Source: Elmis aenea (lineage: Eukaryota; Arthropoda; Insecta; Coleoptera; Elmidae). Taken from it: a stretch of 64,000 bases of DNA. A program made the translations under genes and the position numbers. Below the pieces are notes generated by a model. It did not search any database and was not told where the DNA came from. It saw nothing but the letters and a program-made list of their open reading frames with translations. Positions 22,243 through 34,140 of this stretch are shown here, one piece after another (positions within the stretch are counted from its first letter, which is position 1; each line of letters opens with the position of its first letter). The stretch lies in contig OX393581.1 of the NCBI GenBank assembly GCA_947652605.1, positions 50,429,924 through 50,493,923 of the forward strand, written 5' to 3'.

Positions 22243-23801
22243 TATACAGGGTGCCCATTTTTCTAACCTGTTGTATGGGTAACTCCGTTAATATTAGAGA
22301 TACAGAAACGTTTAAATTAGCAAATTTGTGCAGAATTTAAAGGGAAATCTAATGCCATTTTCAAATTTGACCTACGTCATCAACTTTTTGAAATATTTTG
22401 AAAAAACTGAAAATGGTCGATTTTTTCAAACTTGCATAATTCCGTAACCATATGAGTTAGAACGAAAATAAAAATTGGCTTTCATAGATGTTTTTACGTA
22501 GATTTTAAATATGTTAACGGAATTTTCATAGCACTCTCGATTTCCGAGTTATAGCACAATCTTGCATTTTTTTAAATGGAAGTCATAGTTGGCTATGATC
22601 TTATTAAAAAGGTTATTTTTTTCTCGTTTCAATGATATAAGGGTTGTTATGCTTTACTTTTGTAGTTTTTCTTTAAATAAGCAAAAATCATTTTACATGT
22701 TCACTGCCTACTTATAGATGGGAGTTATCCTGTGTTGATGTTCTTTTTTTTTCGATGTGACATTTAAGAGCTGTCTCTTATCGTTAGTGTAGCAGTTATT
22801 AGCCAGTTACAAATTTTAAAAACAAAACCTCAGAGTTTGTCAAATAAAATTTATTGTTTGTTATACGTATAAATCACTCTCTCGTGTTGAACAAAATTTT
22901 TGATTGACTTTATTGTAAATTTCAAAAACAATGTTTTCTAATGAAAAAAGAAACGACATGCTTTTTTTATTACTAGGCTTGTAATAGAAATAGTAGAAAT
23001 TCAAGTGAAATGTATTTGCAAAGATTTATGGAAAGGAGGCAACCAAGAAAGAAATTATTTTCGTTATTAGAAACCAATTTACAAAAATACGGGTCATTTA
23101 CAAAATCCAAAGGTTTGAAAATTAAATTTAAGCAAGAAGATGAAGAGAGAGTCCTAGAATACTTAAATTATAAACCAACATCATCTACCCTACCCGGGAG
23201 TTGTCCCTTGAATGTGGTGTCAACTAAAAAGGCCGAACTGGCTAATAATTGCTACACTAACGATAAGAGACAACTCTTAAATGTCACATCGAAAAAAAAA
23301 GAACATCAACACAGGATAACTCCCATTTATTAGTAGGCAGTGAACATGTAAAATGATTTTTGCTTATTTAAAGAAAAACTACAAAAGTAAAGCATAACAA
23401 CCCTTATATCATTGAAACAAGAAAAAAATAACCTTTTTAATAAGACCATAGCCAACTATGACTTCCATTTAAAAAAATGCAAGTTTGTGCTATAACTCGG
23501 AAATCGAGAGTGCTAGGAAAATTCCGTTAACATATTTAAAATCTACGTAAAAACATCTATAAAAGCCAATTTTTATTTTCGTTCTAACTCATATGGTTAC
23601 GGAATTATGCAAGTTTGAAAAAATCGACCATTTTCAGTTTTTTCAAAATATTTCAAAAAGTTGATGACGTAGGTCAAATTTGAAAATGGCATCAAATTTC
23701 CCTTTAAATTCTGCACAAATTTGCTAATTTAAACGTTTCTGTATCTCTAATATTAACGGAGTTACCCATACAACAGGTTAGAAAAATGGGCACCCTGTAT
23801 A
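22243..23801. mobile_element. 1.56-kb palindromic element, TATACAGGGTGCCC ends, with DUF4817-type gene remnant
   Basis: Left arm 22243-about 22800 and right arm about 23250-23801 are reverse complements over more than 500 bp: ACAGGGTGCCCATTTTTCTA pairs with TAGAAAAATGGGCACCCTGT, and further blocks stay in register. The termini carry TA, consistent with TA target duplication. The asymmetric centre holds the 22931-23333 remnant. The element sits inside the piggyBac-like element. Confidence 0.85.
22931..23333 (+). pseudogene. DUF4817-like helix-turn-helix domain, frameshifted
   Basis: Starts MFSNEKRNDMLFLLLGL. A shift of one frame at about 22979 then gives CNRNSRNSSEMYLQRF, ERRQPRKKLFSLLETNLQKY and GSF. 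This follows the pattern of the DUF4817 domain (E..DM.LI.G.C.gN...A...Y..rfP.R..PsrktF..l...L...Gs) found at the N-terminus of arthropod transposase-like proteins. The remainder reads into the right palindrome arm to a stop at 23331-23333. No catalytic (DDE) part is present. Confidence 0.6.
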
Positions 23802-24755
23802 CGTCCCAAGGAATGTTTAAAAAAATCTGCATTGTGTAATGTCGCTTTATAATACCCTGGGATGGGATTTTATAGTAGTTCTGAGCTCACACTACACGTG
23901 AATAACTTAAATTTGTATCAGGAATACATGTGGCTCCTCTTAGTCGACTTTTGTCTGGTCATGTGGGTGTTCATAAGTTACTGCTGGGACGAATTTATCC
24001 CAAGCAAACTATACTGCGGGGACATTTGTGTCCCAAGCTCTTCTATGAAAAAAAGTAAAAGCTAAAAATATGAAACTTTGTATACATATATTCATAAGCC
24101 ATATCAACACATTTTTATACATGACACAAAATTTACTTCATTGGCCAAAAAACGTATTGAAAGGGTGAAGTTGTATTAAAAGAAAATTAAATTTTGGACA
24201 CCCTGTAAGTAATGCGCCGATTGCAAAAATTCCAGGATGCACTCCAAGGTTTTTTCTAGGCATGGTCTAAATTTAAGCGTTTTTTCTTCAAAAATGATTA
24301 GATAATATTAAGCATCACGATGAAAATCAAAAAAATTTCAAAAAAGTCCAAAAATCTAAAAATTGACCGCACTTAGGTAGAGAGAATGCTAATAAAAGTC
24401 CCTCTAAAATAACGTTTAAAATTCAAATACGCAATAAAAAATATACCATTGTATTTGAAATAAGAAAGTAGACGTCAACTTCCGGTATTTCCGGAAGTGT
24501 CGCCATATTAAAAATATTTTCAATTAACAGATCAGATGCCATTATGGTCATAACCAAAATTTCAGATCCATACCCTTTTTCATTCTTCATATATTTTTAA
24601 GTCCCGCTCTCAATCAATCACCCTATCTATATATGCCTTGTACAATACTTAAGGATATTATAAATAAAGGAATATTTGTATTTGAATTTAAATCAAACTC
24701 TCCTTTAAGCAATTGGTCCTAAATACATAATAAGCAATGCGTATAGTACACTATT

Positions 24756-25058
24756 TTATTTACATTCTAGAGCTAACAGATTTTCCAAGTGCTTAATATA
24801 ACAAATAGCAGTTTGCAGAGTTTCCACTTTGCTAATTCTTCTATCACTACAGTCGAACACCGGCAGCAACCGCCTCAGTTTTTCGTATCCCTTATTAACG
24901 TGACGTACTCTTTGGCGTTCCCGTTCATTTCGTTTTCTTACAACGCTTTTTTCCAGGATTTCATTTTCTAAAGTATAAAACCAGACTCTCCTCTTTTCGC
25001 AATGTTCCAGTACACCGTCTGACATGAAAGTACCAGAATTGCACTTACAGTTCTTCAT
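24756..25058 (-). CDS. Achaete-scute-like bHLH transcription factor, single exon
   Basis: 100 residues from the ATG at 25056-25058 to the stop at 24756-24758. The bHLH is intact: basic region VRKRNERERQRVRHVN (residues 40-55), helix 1 KGYEKLRRLLP, a short loop, then RRISKVETLQTAICYIKHLE (helix 2). The RNERERxRVRxVNxGY and KVETLxxAIxYIKHL signatures place it with achaete-scute-like proteins, nearest in pattern to the ASCL3/4/5 branch rather than to asense/achaete. The bHLH lies at the very C-terminus with only five residues after it. It should dimerise and bind E-boxes in the nucleus. An open frame extends to 25091 but has no ATG. Assignment to an ortholog is uncertain. Confidence 0.82.
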   Translation of the reverse strand: MKNCKCNSGTFMSDGVLEHCEKRRVWFYTLENEILEKSVVRKRNERERQRVRHVNKGYEKLRRLLPVFDCSDRRISKVETLQTAICYIKHLENLLALECK

Positions 25059-25091
25059 GATATTTCTATTTGCAATAAACTCTGTATGCAC

Positions 25092-25860
25092 ACAATTTCT
25101 TTCTAACGAGTTCTCATGGGAAATATGAAACTATCTATCGTATTTTTGTTATATATGCAAACGGAAAAATCGGTGAGTTTACTTTCAATTACCGCTAAAG
25201 AGCCGAGGTGTCTGAGTAGGTGTTTACGTAGAGTTTACTTTGTTAGTCGTAAGACAGTGAACATCAAAATGTTTTACTTGAATCAAGAGACATTTACATG
25301 ATTAAATACATTGTTTTAATAAAGTTATGGCGTAGTATAGTTGTTTTCAAGTTGTAAGAACCTTAAGTTATCGAGGACGACACCAACGAGGCTACAACCA
25401 TTAGACTGTAATAAAATTCCTGGCATGACACTGGGCTGCAATAAATTTCGATAAAGGCTAAGGAATTTCCTCGGCGTTTTTAACGTCGATATTTTCACAC
25501 ATGCTGGATGTACACTCGCTGCAACCTTTATTGCTAACATATTTCATAACCGGTAGAATAATCAATTGATAATTTTCGCGTCGAATTTTGCACGAATGCG
25601 GTCGATAAAGATGTCGGTTAAATAAGAAATTATTCTAATTCATCGAACAACTATTATTAATAACAATATCACCTGAAAATTGTGCGAATTGTACAGTGAT
25701 TAGAAGTTTCAGGTATTATATTTTAACCATGGCCAACTTCATTCTAATCTTAGTATTATTTTATCGTTAATAGGACTATAATGTCCGCCATTGGACAAGT
25801 GTTTGTAATAGGTTACTTCGTTTTACAAGCAACAAAATATAATACCTGGAACTTCCAATG
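25092..25860. other. Upstream region of the bHLH gene
   Basis: Non-coding, somewhat less AT-rich than average. It would hold the promoter of the minus-strand bHLH gene; I see no confident TATA or Inr. Short ORFs here look like chance. Confidence 0.35.
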
Positions 25861-25867
25861 ACTGTAC

Positions 25868-26215
25868 AGGGTGGGCAAAATTCGATGCCTATCTTCAAAA
25901 AATTGTTGCCTCTATAATTATTGCAATGTACATATAACAAATTTAACACATCATCTGAGAGTATAAAAAATCTACCCACCCCCGACTTGAAGAAAAGATT
26001 AAGAAATGTCCTAATCTCTAAAGCTTACTATGGATTCACTAAGAATATCTTAATGACGCTTAATTTAAAAACTCTTTTAAGTAAATATAATTTGTGTTAT
26101 ATATATTCGTATACCTATATGTGTAATATTATTATTATTATCATTATTATTACATGTTCTGCGCCTTTTTGGATTTTTCAGAACAAATAAAGACTACTAC
26201 TACTACTACCACCTC
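25868..26215 (+). mobile_element. LINE tail remnant with microsatellites
   Basis: After an ACAGGGTGGGC end at about 25866, the plus strand reads SSESIKNLPTPDLKKRLRNV then LISKAYYGF, resembling the C-terminal end of CR1/jockey-like pol proteins. Runs of ATT (26127-26154) and ACT (26193-26210), with an AATAAAG just before the latter, resemble LINE 3' tails. The evidence is modest. Confidence 0.45.
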
Positions 26216-26439
26216 GCGTTTGGCGCCATTTCAGCCAATATTGAGGTATGCTTGCGTTAGATTGCATATAAAAATATAAGGTATGTTAAAATCTTGGGCA
26301 CTAAAGGGTTAATACAAAATTAAATATAGTGAAGAGGTTGTTACCAATAATCATCTATGTCTTATGCAAAACACAATGACTTTTGGTGGCTCTTGCAGCT
26401 ATTTGCAGAATCCCTTCATTTCCAAAAAGATTTTTCTCT

Positions 26440-27090
26440 TCAAAAGATGTAGCAAACACATTAGTATGCACACTAGAGTTTTACTGTATAAAACAATAAT
26501 AGCTCCTCATTTTGAGTTTTGAGCTTCATTACTTATTAATTTAAATAAAAATGACCTTCAACGATTACAGAACTTACAAAATCGCGCCCCGCGCACCATT
26601 TTAAAGTGTTCAATTCATTCCCCTATCAAGGTTATGTTAAATACACTTCAATTTATGAGTATTAATCAAAGAATAATATTTAGACATTAGAGCTAGTTTA
26701 AAAAATTAAATTACAAAAAACACCAAAATATCTGTATGAAAATGTAAAACTAGTCAATAAGATCCACAGTTATAAAACTAGAAATAGGCTTGATTTCGTT
26801 ATAGAGAAATGTACTAAAAGTCAAACTGCTCGTTCGTTATTTTATCAAGGTTTTAAAATATTTAATAATATGCCGCATCATGTCAAAATATGTAATAATT
26901 ATAAGAAGGGTATTAAATTAATTAAGGAGTACGTATTAGAACGCTATTAAACTATTATTTTAGATATTTAGAATTTAGAAGATTTTTAAATTTTAATTTA
27001 TTTCATTCTATTTTTGTTATATTTACTATTACCTATGTAAATTATGTTACAATGTAATAGCAATTGCTAAATAAAGCTAACTTAACTAAC
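26440..27090 (+). mobile_element. LINE family a, 3' part, decayed
   Basis: The plus strand gives, with several frame breaks, IIAPHFEF, LQRLQNLQNRAPRTILKCSI and VMLNTLQFMSINQR. These line up with HFDYCASIL, LQKQQNRGMRVILKCSR and EMLNTLKWLSIRQQ of the LINE at 9863-11555. Ends AATAAAGCTAACTTAACTAA. Confidence 0.75.
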
Positions 27091-27094
27091 TAAT

Positions 27095-28840
27095 CTTTCC
27101 AGCCATTGTTTGAGCACCATCCATACAAATATCAATACACTTATCCCAACCTATTTTCTGCTTTGCTCATATTAATTTTGATAATTTTTCACGGAACACT
27201 TATCCACCAGTGTTCCGGGGAAGATAGTTTGGGAAACGCTGATCTAAACTCTTTTATAGACAGCCTTTAGAACTAGCATGATGCAATAGTGTTTACTTAC
27301 AATTACCATGTATCAAATTGTGGGTTTTGAAATCTGTATTCGTTGCTCAATACAATCACATTATTGACAGATACATTTTCAAATTGTAAAACAGAGATCC
27401 AGTAACAACAAGCTGCATTGAAAAAGAAATTTACTTAAAGGGGAAAAAAACCTTAAACATGGATACCTTAAGGTTAAGGATACATAAGGAGTATTGTATT
27501 TCTGTATTTAATATCGCTAATTTTGAATTTTTACGAATTAAAAATTTAAATACATTGTCAATAATTTGTACTAGATTATTGACTATTACTTAAAAGTGTA
27601 AATTCCGTCAAACAACGAATATATCTATTACCATTGTAACGGCCAATAAATAATTAATTTTTGGCCAAATCTTACAGAAGAAAACCCAAGCTTGTCAGTA
27701 CTAGCTATTGTTGTTTTACTTCATTTTACAACGACATATTTATGCGAGCAGCATTTTCCTACAAATTGGTCAAGGGTTTCGTTAAAATCTTTATGAAGTG
27801 TACCGTCGTAGAAAAAGATTGCGAAACTCTGTTCTAGATAGAAAACATGATAAATTTAATAATGTTATCAATGTCACACACATGCAATAAATGAAAGAAA
27901 GAATTTTTAAAAAATAATTTTACTAGCTCATTAACTTTTTATCAACAAAATTTTAGTCTGGACAATAATTTACTTTAAATTTATTTCAAAATGTATGTGT
28001 TGGTGTAATATTTCGTTTTAAATTAGTTTAAAATACGAAGGTAAACCTTTTTAAAGAGACACTTTGTAACTATAACTATAGTATTCAAAGTCACTGCTTA
28101 GAAATTTAATAAGGATGTAAAAAAGATTTTTCTTTTTCTTGGACGTGCTGAATTAATAACGATATGTTATAAAATTTAGGGCAACCATTGTCATTCCTCT
28201 GACTGGTAATAAAATGCAATGAAGGGCGGATTTTCTATCGTTAGGAAATAGAATATTATATTAGTATCGATGTCTTTTTATATCGAAAATAAAATGAATT
28301 TTGGATTTTATAAAAACCAAGATTTGTTTTAAATATAATTTTTGCTTTATTTGTAACTATGACAAATTAAAAGTTAAGTGATTAATTTTTTTCAAAAAAC
28401 CTATTAATATTTCGCTTGTAACTATCTCTTGGGTTTTTATTGTGTCATTTTAGCGAAGAAAACGAATTTAGATGCAAATTAGTAAGCTTAACTTATTTAC
28501 TTATTATCTTTAAAAACATTACCATTTTATTCCACTTTATGTTTATCTGTTTTGTTTTCTTTCGTTAATTACAAGCGGAAACATAATAGCATTGAGATTA
28601 GCACTGCAACGAAAGCTGAAACTTTTCAGGACTTTAGCTATAAAATTAGCATAAGCTCTAACTATTTGCTTGTATTAAAGACTTTACGACTGCCGTTTTT
28701 TTACTAAGATTAAAATTCATCCCAGCAATGAAAGTTTGTGGCAGTGTTTTTCTTAATTTTGCGTAACATTCATAATTTTCTTAATATTTGTACGATTTCC
28801 ACCTCGTTCATTTATGTAGTTTAATAATTTAATACTATAC
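27095..28840. other. Unannotated intergenic DNA
   Basis: No gene seen. At 27195-27236 the sequence ends TAGTTTGGGAAACGCTG, the reverse complement of the hAT-type start CAGCGTTTCCCAAAC present at 59326, so a hAT end fragment is likely there. Confidence 0.4.
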
Positions 28841-29029
28841 CGGGTGTAAATGAAGTGTGGTACACCCCCTTTTTTTTCTTTAGTTTTGATTTTAGATAAA
28901 TGAAATTTTAGACATATGATATGTGCAAAAAACTGGGCTTTTTGAGCACATGCACACATTTGTTTCACTTCCGGTTTCGCCGGAAATGACCCCAACTTTG
29001 TTATTTTAAATGGAACACCCTGTATATTT
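28841..29029. mobile_element. MITE-like element, GGGTGT/ACACCC ends
   Basis: Left ATACCGGGTGTAAATGAAGT, right TGGAACACCCTGTATA. Inside is CTTCCGGTTTCGCCGGAAAT, a small hairpin resembling the CTTCCGG...CCGGAAG hairpins in repeat X at 24480 and 58020. Confidence 0.5.
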
Positions 29030-29339
29030 TTACATTTTTGGAAAAAGGAAGCGATTTTTGATACCGTCACCTGCACAAATTGAATGTTATTATGTCAACA
29101 ATTGTCCAAAAAACGTTTTTGTAAATTTTAATTGACATTTAGGTTACTTTAATCGGCTTTGAGGGTTGCGGAATCGGTTTTTTAACAAAAAGTTAATTTG
29201 TTTAAATGGAACTATGGTGGTACAAGCGGTTATTTAAATGAAGCATCCTCTAAGGAATCCATCGATACCAATAACTTGTATTTTTAATAAGAGTCTGCTT
29301 CAAAAACTTCAAATTATTGTGAAGATTTATTAAGAGATC

Positions 29340-29515
29340 CTCTTCACTCCTCTTCGCGTAATTTGTCAGTGTGAAGGATTCACACACTATCAGCGTAGAC
29401 TTCTGGGGATGGAAAAAGCCAACCAAGAAGTTAAGAAAAACACCCTTGAAGAAAATCCTGGAGGTTTCCAAAAACGCAGGACTTCTTTAAAGGCTATCAC
29501 CAGAGGACCTGTTTA
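29340..29515 (+). mobile_element. LINE family c fragment
   Basis: The plus-strand sequence GTGAAGGATTCACAC ... GACTTCTGGGGATGGAAAAA ... AAAATCCTGGAGG is the counterpart of the minus-strand LINE at 13330-13880, covering its last coding part. Confidence 0.65.
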
Positions 29516-30150
29516 TTCTCAATTACCACTTTTTAGCACTTAAAATAAAAAGATTCTAATATTAAGAATAGATCACCCTGTACAGTAGCAGAAAATCATT
29601 ATTTTAATTTGTCGTCGAATCAAACATTGCTCTTTAATTGGACGTTCGACTCTCAAGTTAATTAAACGTTTACATAAAACGACAGAAACTTAAATAAACT
29701 GGAGCCGTTCGGATTACATGTTAAATTAAGAGACACTCTCGAAAGACATTGTTAGAGGAAACAAATGAGTTTTATGAGAAAACTTGGTCCGTAGCAGAGG
29801 CAGCCCTCGTGCAAGAGCAGATAATTATTTTCGTTGGAAGGCTTCTTAATTCTCCGAGTGACTGTATAAAACTGATGAAGTAACAAAAGGAAACTTTAGT
29901 TACAGTGTTTACCCGAGCATGTATTTATTTTCCGATTGAAATAACACAATAGTTTCATAATTTAATTGATCGCGTTCCAGTGCTGGCCGGCAAATGCTCA
30001 CTTAACTGCAGAATTGTGACGTCTAAATTCGCCACAGGAAGCATGCGGCGTTTTATATTGCATTTTTACGGTTAATTTGTTTCTTTAAAACTAAATACAA
30101 CGCAATTATTGTTAAGAAATAATTTTATTATAAAAATCAGGGCCAGCCAT
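29516..30150. other. Unannotated intergenic DNA
   Basis: No coding or RNA gene seen. An isolated ATCACCCTGTACAG element end lies near 29571. Confidence 0.35.
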
Positions 30151-30152
30151 CT

Positions 30153-30345
30153 GTACAGGGTGTCCCAGATGAAATTTGCAGCTTATTATAAGAGATACGA
30201 GTTTGCTTAACTTAGATGAATTGATTTTAAGCATGAGAGAAGCTACAATCTATTTTTAAAAGTATTAAAATCCCCGTACTTTGGAAGTTATAGTGAAAAT
30301 AGAAATATGTTGAATTTTTTTTCCTCGTAACTTTTTCTAGACCGG
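30153..30345. mobile_element. Single-ended MITE relic
   Basis: Starts TGTACAGGGTGTCCCAGATG and includes CTTATTATAAGAGATACGAG, as in the 12493-12643 MITE and its half-copy at 45935. The matching right end is absent. Confidence 0.45.
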
Positions 30346-30460
30346 CCCTGATTATAGTGAATGCAGTTAAATAATTGGTGGACTAACAGCTGGTTGTATC
30401 TAACAAAATTTAGCAATTTTAAAATATTTTATTTATTAAAGTAGCCTTTAAACGAAATAT

Positions 30461-30522
30461 TAGTAAATAGTAAATAGTAAATAGCAAATAGTAAATAGTA
30501 AATAGTAAAAATAGTAAATAAA
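30461..30522. repeat. (AGTAAAT)n minisatellite
   Basis: About eight copies of a 7-bp unit TAGTAAA, one with C for T, ending in AAAAATAGTAAATAAAAG. Confidence 0.85.
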
Positions 30523-31774
30523 AGTAAGTTTAGAAAATATTTAAAAGGTTCCAAATTGTTTTTGGTAAAAATATTTTTGGAATAATAAAAAGATCCATAA
30601 ATTATTAGATATACAATAAAGTACTTGAGATACGTGATATTTTTATTTAGCGATAATTTTACGTTAAATTGTAAATTGAGCATGTTTCGATTCTCTACCT
30701 CGAAAATTGTTTTTCCTTTATTTTAAATCACAGACCGACGCAGCTCCAATTCCGATTTAATCCACTGAGTATTCGCTCTTGTTGTCTTGTTTACACTGCA
30801 CCAATACTAATGGGTTTGTCATCAGCCTCCGAATATACAATCGGAGGGCTTTAAAATTTATGATGCTAAAAAACTGCAAAACTTTTGCTTTTAAAGCAAC
30901 TAACGAAAAATAAACATAATATTTTAGTTCAATTTATTCACGGAAATTAAAAGAAGTAAATATAAGTTATGCAAAGCGTGATCAAAACTAATTTACTAAA
31001 TTTATAGCAACGCTACTATGAACAACAAGTTTAAAAGCAATCTCTAAAATTAACAATGCGACGTTATATTTGTTCAAAAAACGATTTCCAAGGTTGCAAA
31101 TTTCTGCATATAATTCTGTTTACAAATTTAGACACTTTACATTGAAAATGCAAACTTTACATCAACCAAAATGGCCTAAAAAACAATTTTTAGCAACTAA
31201 ATGTTTAGCAACAAAAGCAGTACATTTCAAATCCGATTCGTCTTTTTCCTAATTCATCTACAAATCTTAATTTATTTTCTAATAAGCAAGTGGTAAAAGA
31301 TTGATTGTAGGGCGTTGCCAACAATTCATAAATCAAAATATTTAGTAAACATACACATCCGAAAACTCTTGTTATTCTGAAAGCGAACTATACGGAACTC
31401 AACAAAGAATATTTTCTATTCGACGGAACTGACACTAAAAAATGAAATTATCTCTCGAAAGAAACTGTTTCTGCCTTTGCAGATTTGTAAAAGTCAACGA
31501 CAGATGGGCTGGATTTAAAAACATCACGAAGTTTCTGTATCATCCAGATAATACGATTGTGATAGAAAATATTTTTTTGTGAAACAGTTTTAAACAAAAA
31601 AAAAGTACAATACTTTACAAGCTTTTTTCGTGATTTTAATTTCTAGACTTTTATGTCCGTAATTATTATATATCTCCTTCAATATAGCATTTCAAAGCAC
31701 ATATAGAAATAAATTGAATAAAACACGAATGAAATGGCATACGAGGAACCCAAAAAAAAGTGGTTTGGAAATTA
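30523..31774. other. Unannotated intergenic DNA
   Basis: No recognisable genes. Short ORFs have biased, AT-driven composition. Confidence 0.35.
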
Positions 31775-32220
31775 TCTTACACTTAGCCGTCAAAAAACTA
31801 AATATAGAATAAGATAAAATACTCATATTTTTGGGAGTACCACAAGGTTCAATTTTAGGACCTTTACTTTTGGTGCTGTATGATATGGAACATGGAACAC
31901 AATATAAGAAAACTGTAGTATAAATCTCTTAGTTGATAACACTTTCATCTCAGTTTCTGATAGAATCAGAGTGGCTTTAACAAATATAAATAACAACCGA
32001 GTGGGTAAAAATTCGCAAATTAAAATTAATAACAGACAAAACCAAATAATGATAATAGGTAATATGCCAAACCAAGTTATGTAACAATTTAAGTTAAAAT
32101 AGATGATAAAAAACTAGAATATGTATTGCAAATTAAATATCCAGGACTTATAATAAACAATTAATTAAAATATACAATGTACCAGCAACGTGAATGTTTC
32201 GAAAAAAAAACTGTTATTAT
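31775..32220 (+). mobile_element. LINE family a RT fragment, heavily decayed
   Basis: The plus strand reads, with frame breaks, GVPQGSILGPLLLVLYDMEH (RT motif B), ISLVDNTFISVSDRI (decayed FADDT motif C), a DKTK stretch, and QIKYPGLIINN (thumb). These align with the LINE at 9863-11555. DD has become DN, and stops are present. Confidence 0.75.
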
Positions 32221-33250
32221 TATTAGTTATTTAATAAGATTCTTTTCAGTTATCAAATTTGCAACAGGTATGTCTTGAAAGAATTATACACCGTTAAAAA
32301 TAAAAATACCTTGCGTTTTCTAAAACTATTTTCTACAGTTTTGCGTGCCTGTTGTATTAGGTTATTAAATTCTTCAGATTTATTAAAATTTTTCATTTGG
32401 TATGCACTCGAATCTCAAGAATTTTTAATAACATAGTATGAGAACACTACGGCACAATATTTTGCCCTAGATATTTGCTTACGGCAAAAAAAATTGCAGT
32501 AATTACAAGATTTAATTTTTTGGTAAATGTTACGAAAAAAATACTGTTTCAAACAGCTTTCTTATTAATACCTAAGCTTATGGCGTTAATACTAGATCAA
32601 AGTTATGCGATAAGTTTGAAGATAATTTGGTTTTGTTAATAATCTGCTTTGCCCAAGGATATTTCTATTGTAAACTTTTGAAATTTTAAGTTTACCTATC
32701 TTTTAACACAAACTGCGGTCAAAGGTGGCTTAGAAAATGAAATATTTTTACCAATAAATTTAAATATTCGATGTTCAAAACGCTATTCTTTGTTGCAGAG
32801 TAAAAAAAAATAAAAGTTATTGTTAAAGTTCATTCATTTTTTAACAACGCAGTAAAATTAATAACCATAAGAAAGTCATTTTCTGAATTTAATGCCTTTA
32901 AATTACCGTTCAAAAATGTGATCCATCATTTCAATAATCTTCTTGGCTCAAAAAATCCAAAGAAGATTTTTACTTTTTACAAATTCTTAAAACATACCCG
33001 TACTAAATAAATAGAAATAATGATAAATTTATACCAATAGCATTACTTTCTAAATATTTCAATTTATTTTGTGACTGATCCTAAAGACCCCTATTGTTTG
33101 TGGGTCTTAGTTACTTTAGCCGTACGGTGGCTACGCCCCTGTTCGTCACTCAAACTTCAATAATAAAATTAAAAAGATTAAAAATCTTGGTCTTTACAAA
33201 TGTCAATATTACTGGAGGTATTTATAGTATTTGTTATTTAAGAATTAAAA
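32221..33250. other. Probable decayed LINE tail and intergenic DNA
   Basis: A plus-strand stretch near 32830-32990 (NAVKLITIRKSFSEFNAFKL) may be the end of the LINE starting at 31775. Around 33120-33140 a GGTGGCTACGCCCCTG sequence resembles a hAT right end. Confidence 0.35.
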
Positions 33251-33844
33251 TATAAAGGGAGTTTCTTAAACAATGCGAAAAAATTCAGGTGATTTCTTAT
33301 AACATTTTTTCTTAGACGTTTCCCTTCGGAGTTACACTCCCTAAATTTCCTTTTTTTGAAATGTTGATTTACTCAGAAACTTTTTTTATTTTTTAACTTT
33401 TCTCGTAAAACCTACAGTTTTTGAGTGAAAAATAAAATATGTGAACATGCACCATAAATATTCCAACATAAAACGATTTATTTTGGTGGTTACCATGGTT
33501 TGTTTATGTTCATATTGGGTTTTTAAATTGCAAAATTTCAACCCACCAAAAAGTTCTGATAAAAAAACAACAGGGGTTGCAATTTTCAGCCCCCTGTGAA
33601 GGTGGAAGATGATTGAAAATATTACCAAGGGAAACCTTTTAATAAGTATAAAACATCTACCAAATATCATTCTCCATTTTTCTAAATTTTAGAAATAAAA
33701 TAAAAACCTAATTTTCCGCTCCCCTTTAGGGGGGTGTAACTCCAAAAGGAGACGTCTAAGGAAAAAATTTTATATGAAAACCCCCCTAAATTTTCAATAA
33801 GAAATCACCGAGTTTTTTTGCCTTATTTAAGAAACACCCTGTAC
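33251..33844. mobile_element. Palindromic element E, full length
   Basis: The left end TATAAAGGGAGTTTCTTAAA pairs with TTTAAGAAACACCCTGTAC at the right. Inner blocks also pair: CTTAGACGTTTCCCTTCGGA against TCCAAAAGGAGACGTCTAAG. Around the centre it carries CCCCCTGTGAAGGTGG. Half-copies lie at 48175-48395 and 51160-51420. No coding capacity. Confidence 0.75.
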
Positions 33845-34064
33845 CTATATCAAAATAAGACGTGTGTGAAAACTGATTTTCATCGCATTTTGGCCCAAAC
33901 TATTAACTTTTAGAAAAAACAATTGAGAATTTCAAACCTATATGATTCATTTAACATAAAACCGTTTGATTTTTGTAATCATCTCAAAAGCTAAGCTCTC
34001 TTAGTTGCTTCAAAATTCATAACTTTGCGCATTCCTGCTTCAAAGTAAAACAAAACACGATTTT

Positions 34065-34140
34065 AACCAGTGGCGTATCATTGTACCGTGCAGGTGGGGT
34101 TAACGCACTATTTCAAAAAAAGCTGTAAACTTATATTTTA
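34065..34140. mobile_element. Possible hAT left-end relic
   Basis: CAGTGGCGTATCATTGTACC has the CAG-start and GGCGTA style of hAT termini. No partner or duplication found; weak. Confidence 0.25.

Larger units (their letters stand above)
22223..24175. mobile_element. piggyBac-like element with TTAA target site
   Basis: Ends CCCTTTCAATAC and GTATTGAAAGGG are inverted repeats, followed inward by CTGCGGGGA-type sequence. Left flank TTAA (22219-22222), right flank TGAA (24176-24179). The empty site at about 58354 reads TGAA, so a TTAA duplication with one substitution fits. The interior (23803-24170) has no recognisable transposase; the rest is the palindromic element at 22243. Confidence 0.7.
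22040..24590 (-). mobile_element. Composite repeat X, copy 1, interrupted by a piggyBac-like insertion
   Basis: 22040-22218 and 24180-24590 together match 57931-58520 in reverse orientation, including CTCAAAAATTGTTGCAGATA, GGACACCCTGTAAGTAATGC and CATACCCTTTTT-side sequences. In the second copy the two parts are contiguous, so 22223-24175 is a later insertion here. Confidence 0.7.

Noticed and set aside
25116..25301. ORF with a hydrophobic start upstream of the bHLH gene
   Set aside because: No homology recognised, divergent orientation, chance length.
30461..30522. CRISPR-like array
   Set aside because: A uniform 7-bp tandem repeat without spacers, in a eukaryotic genome.
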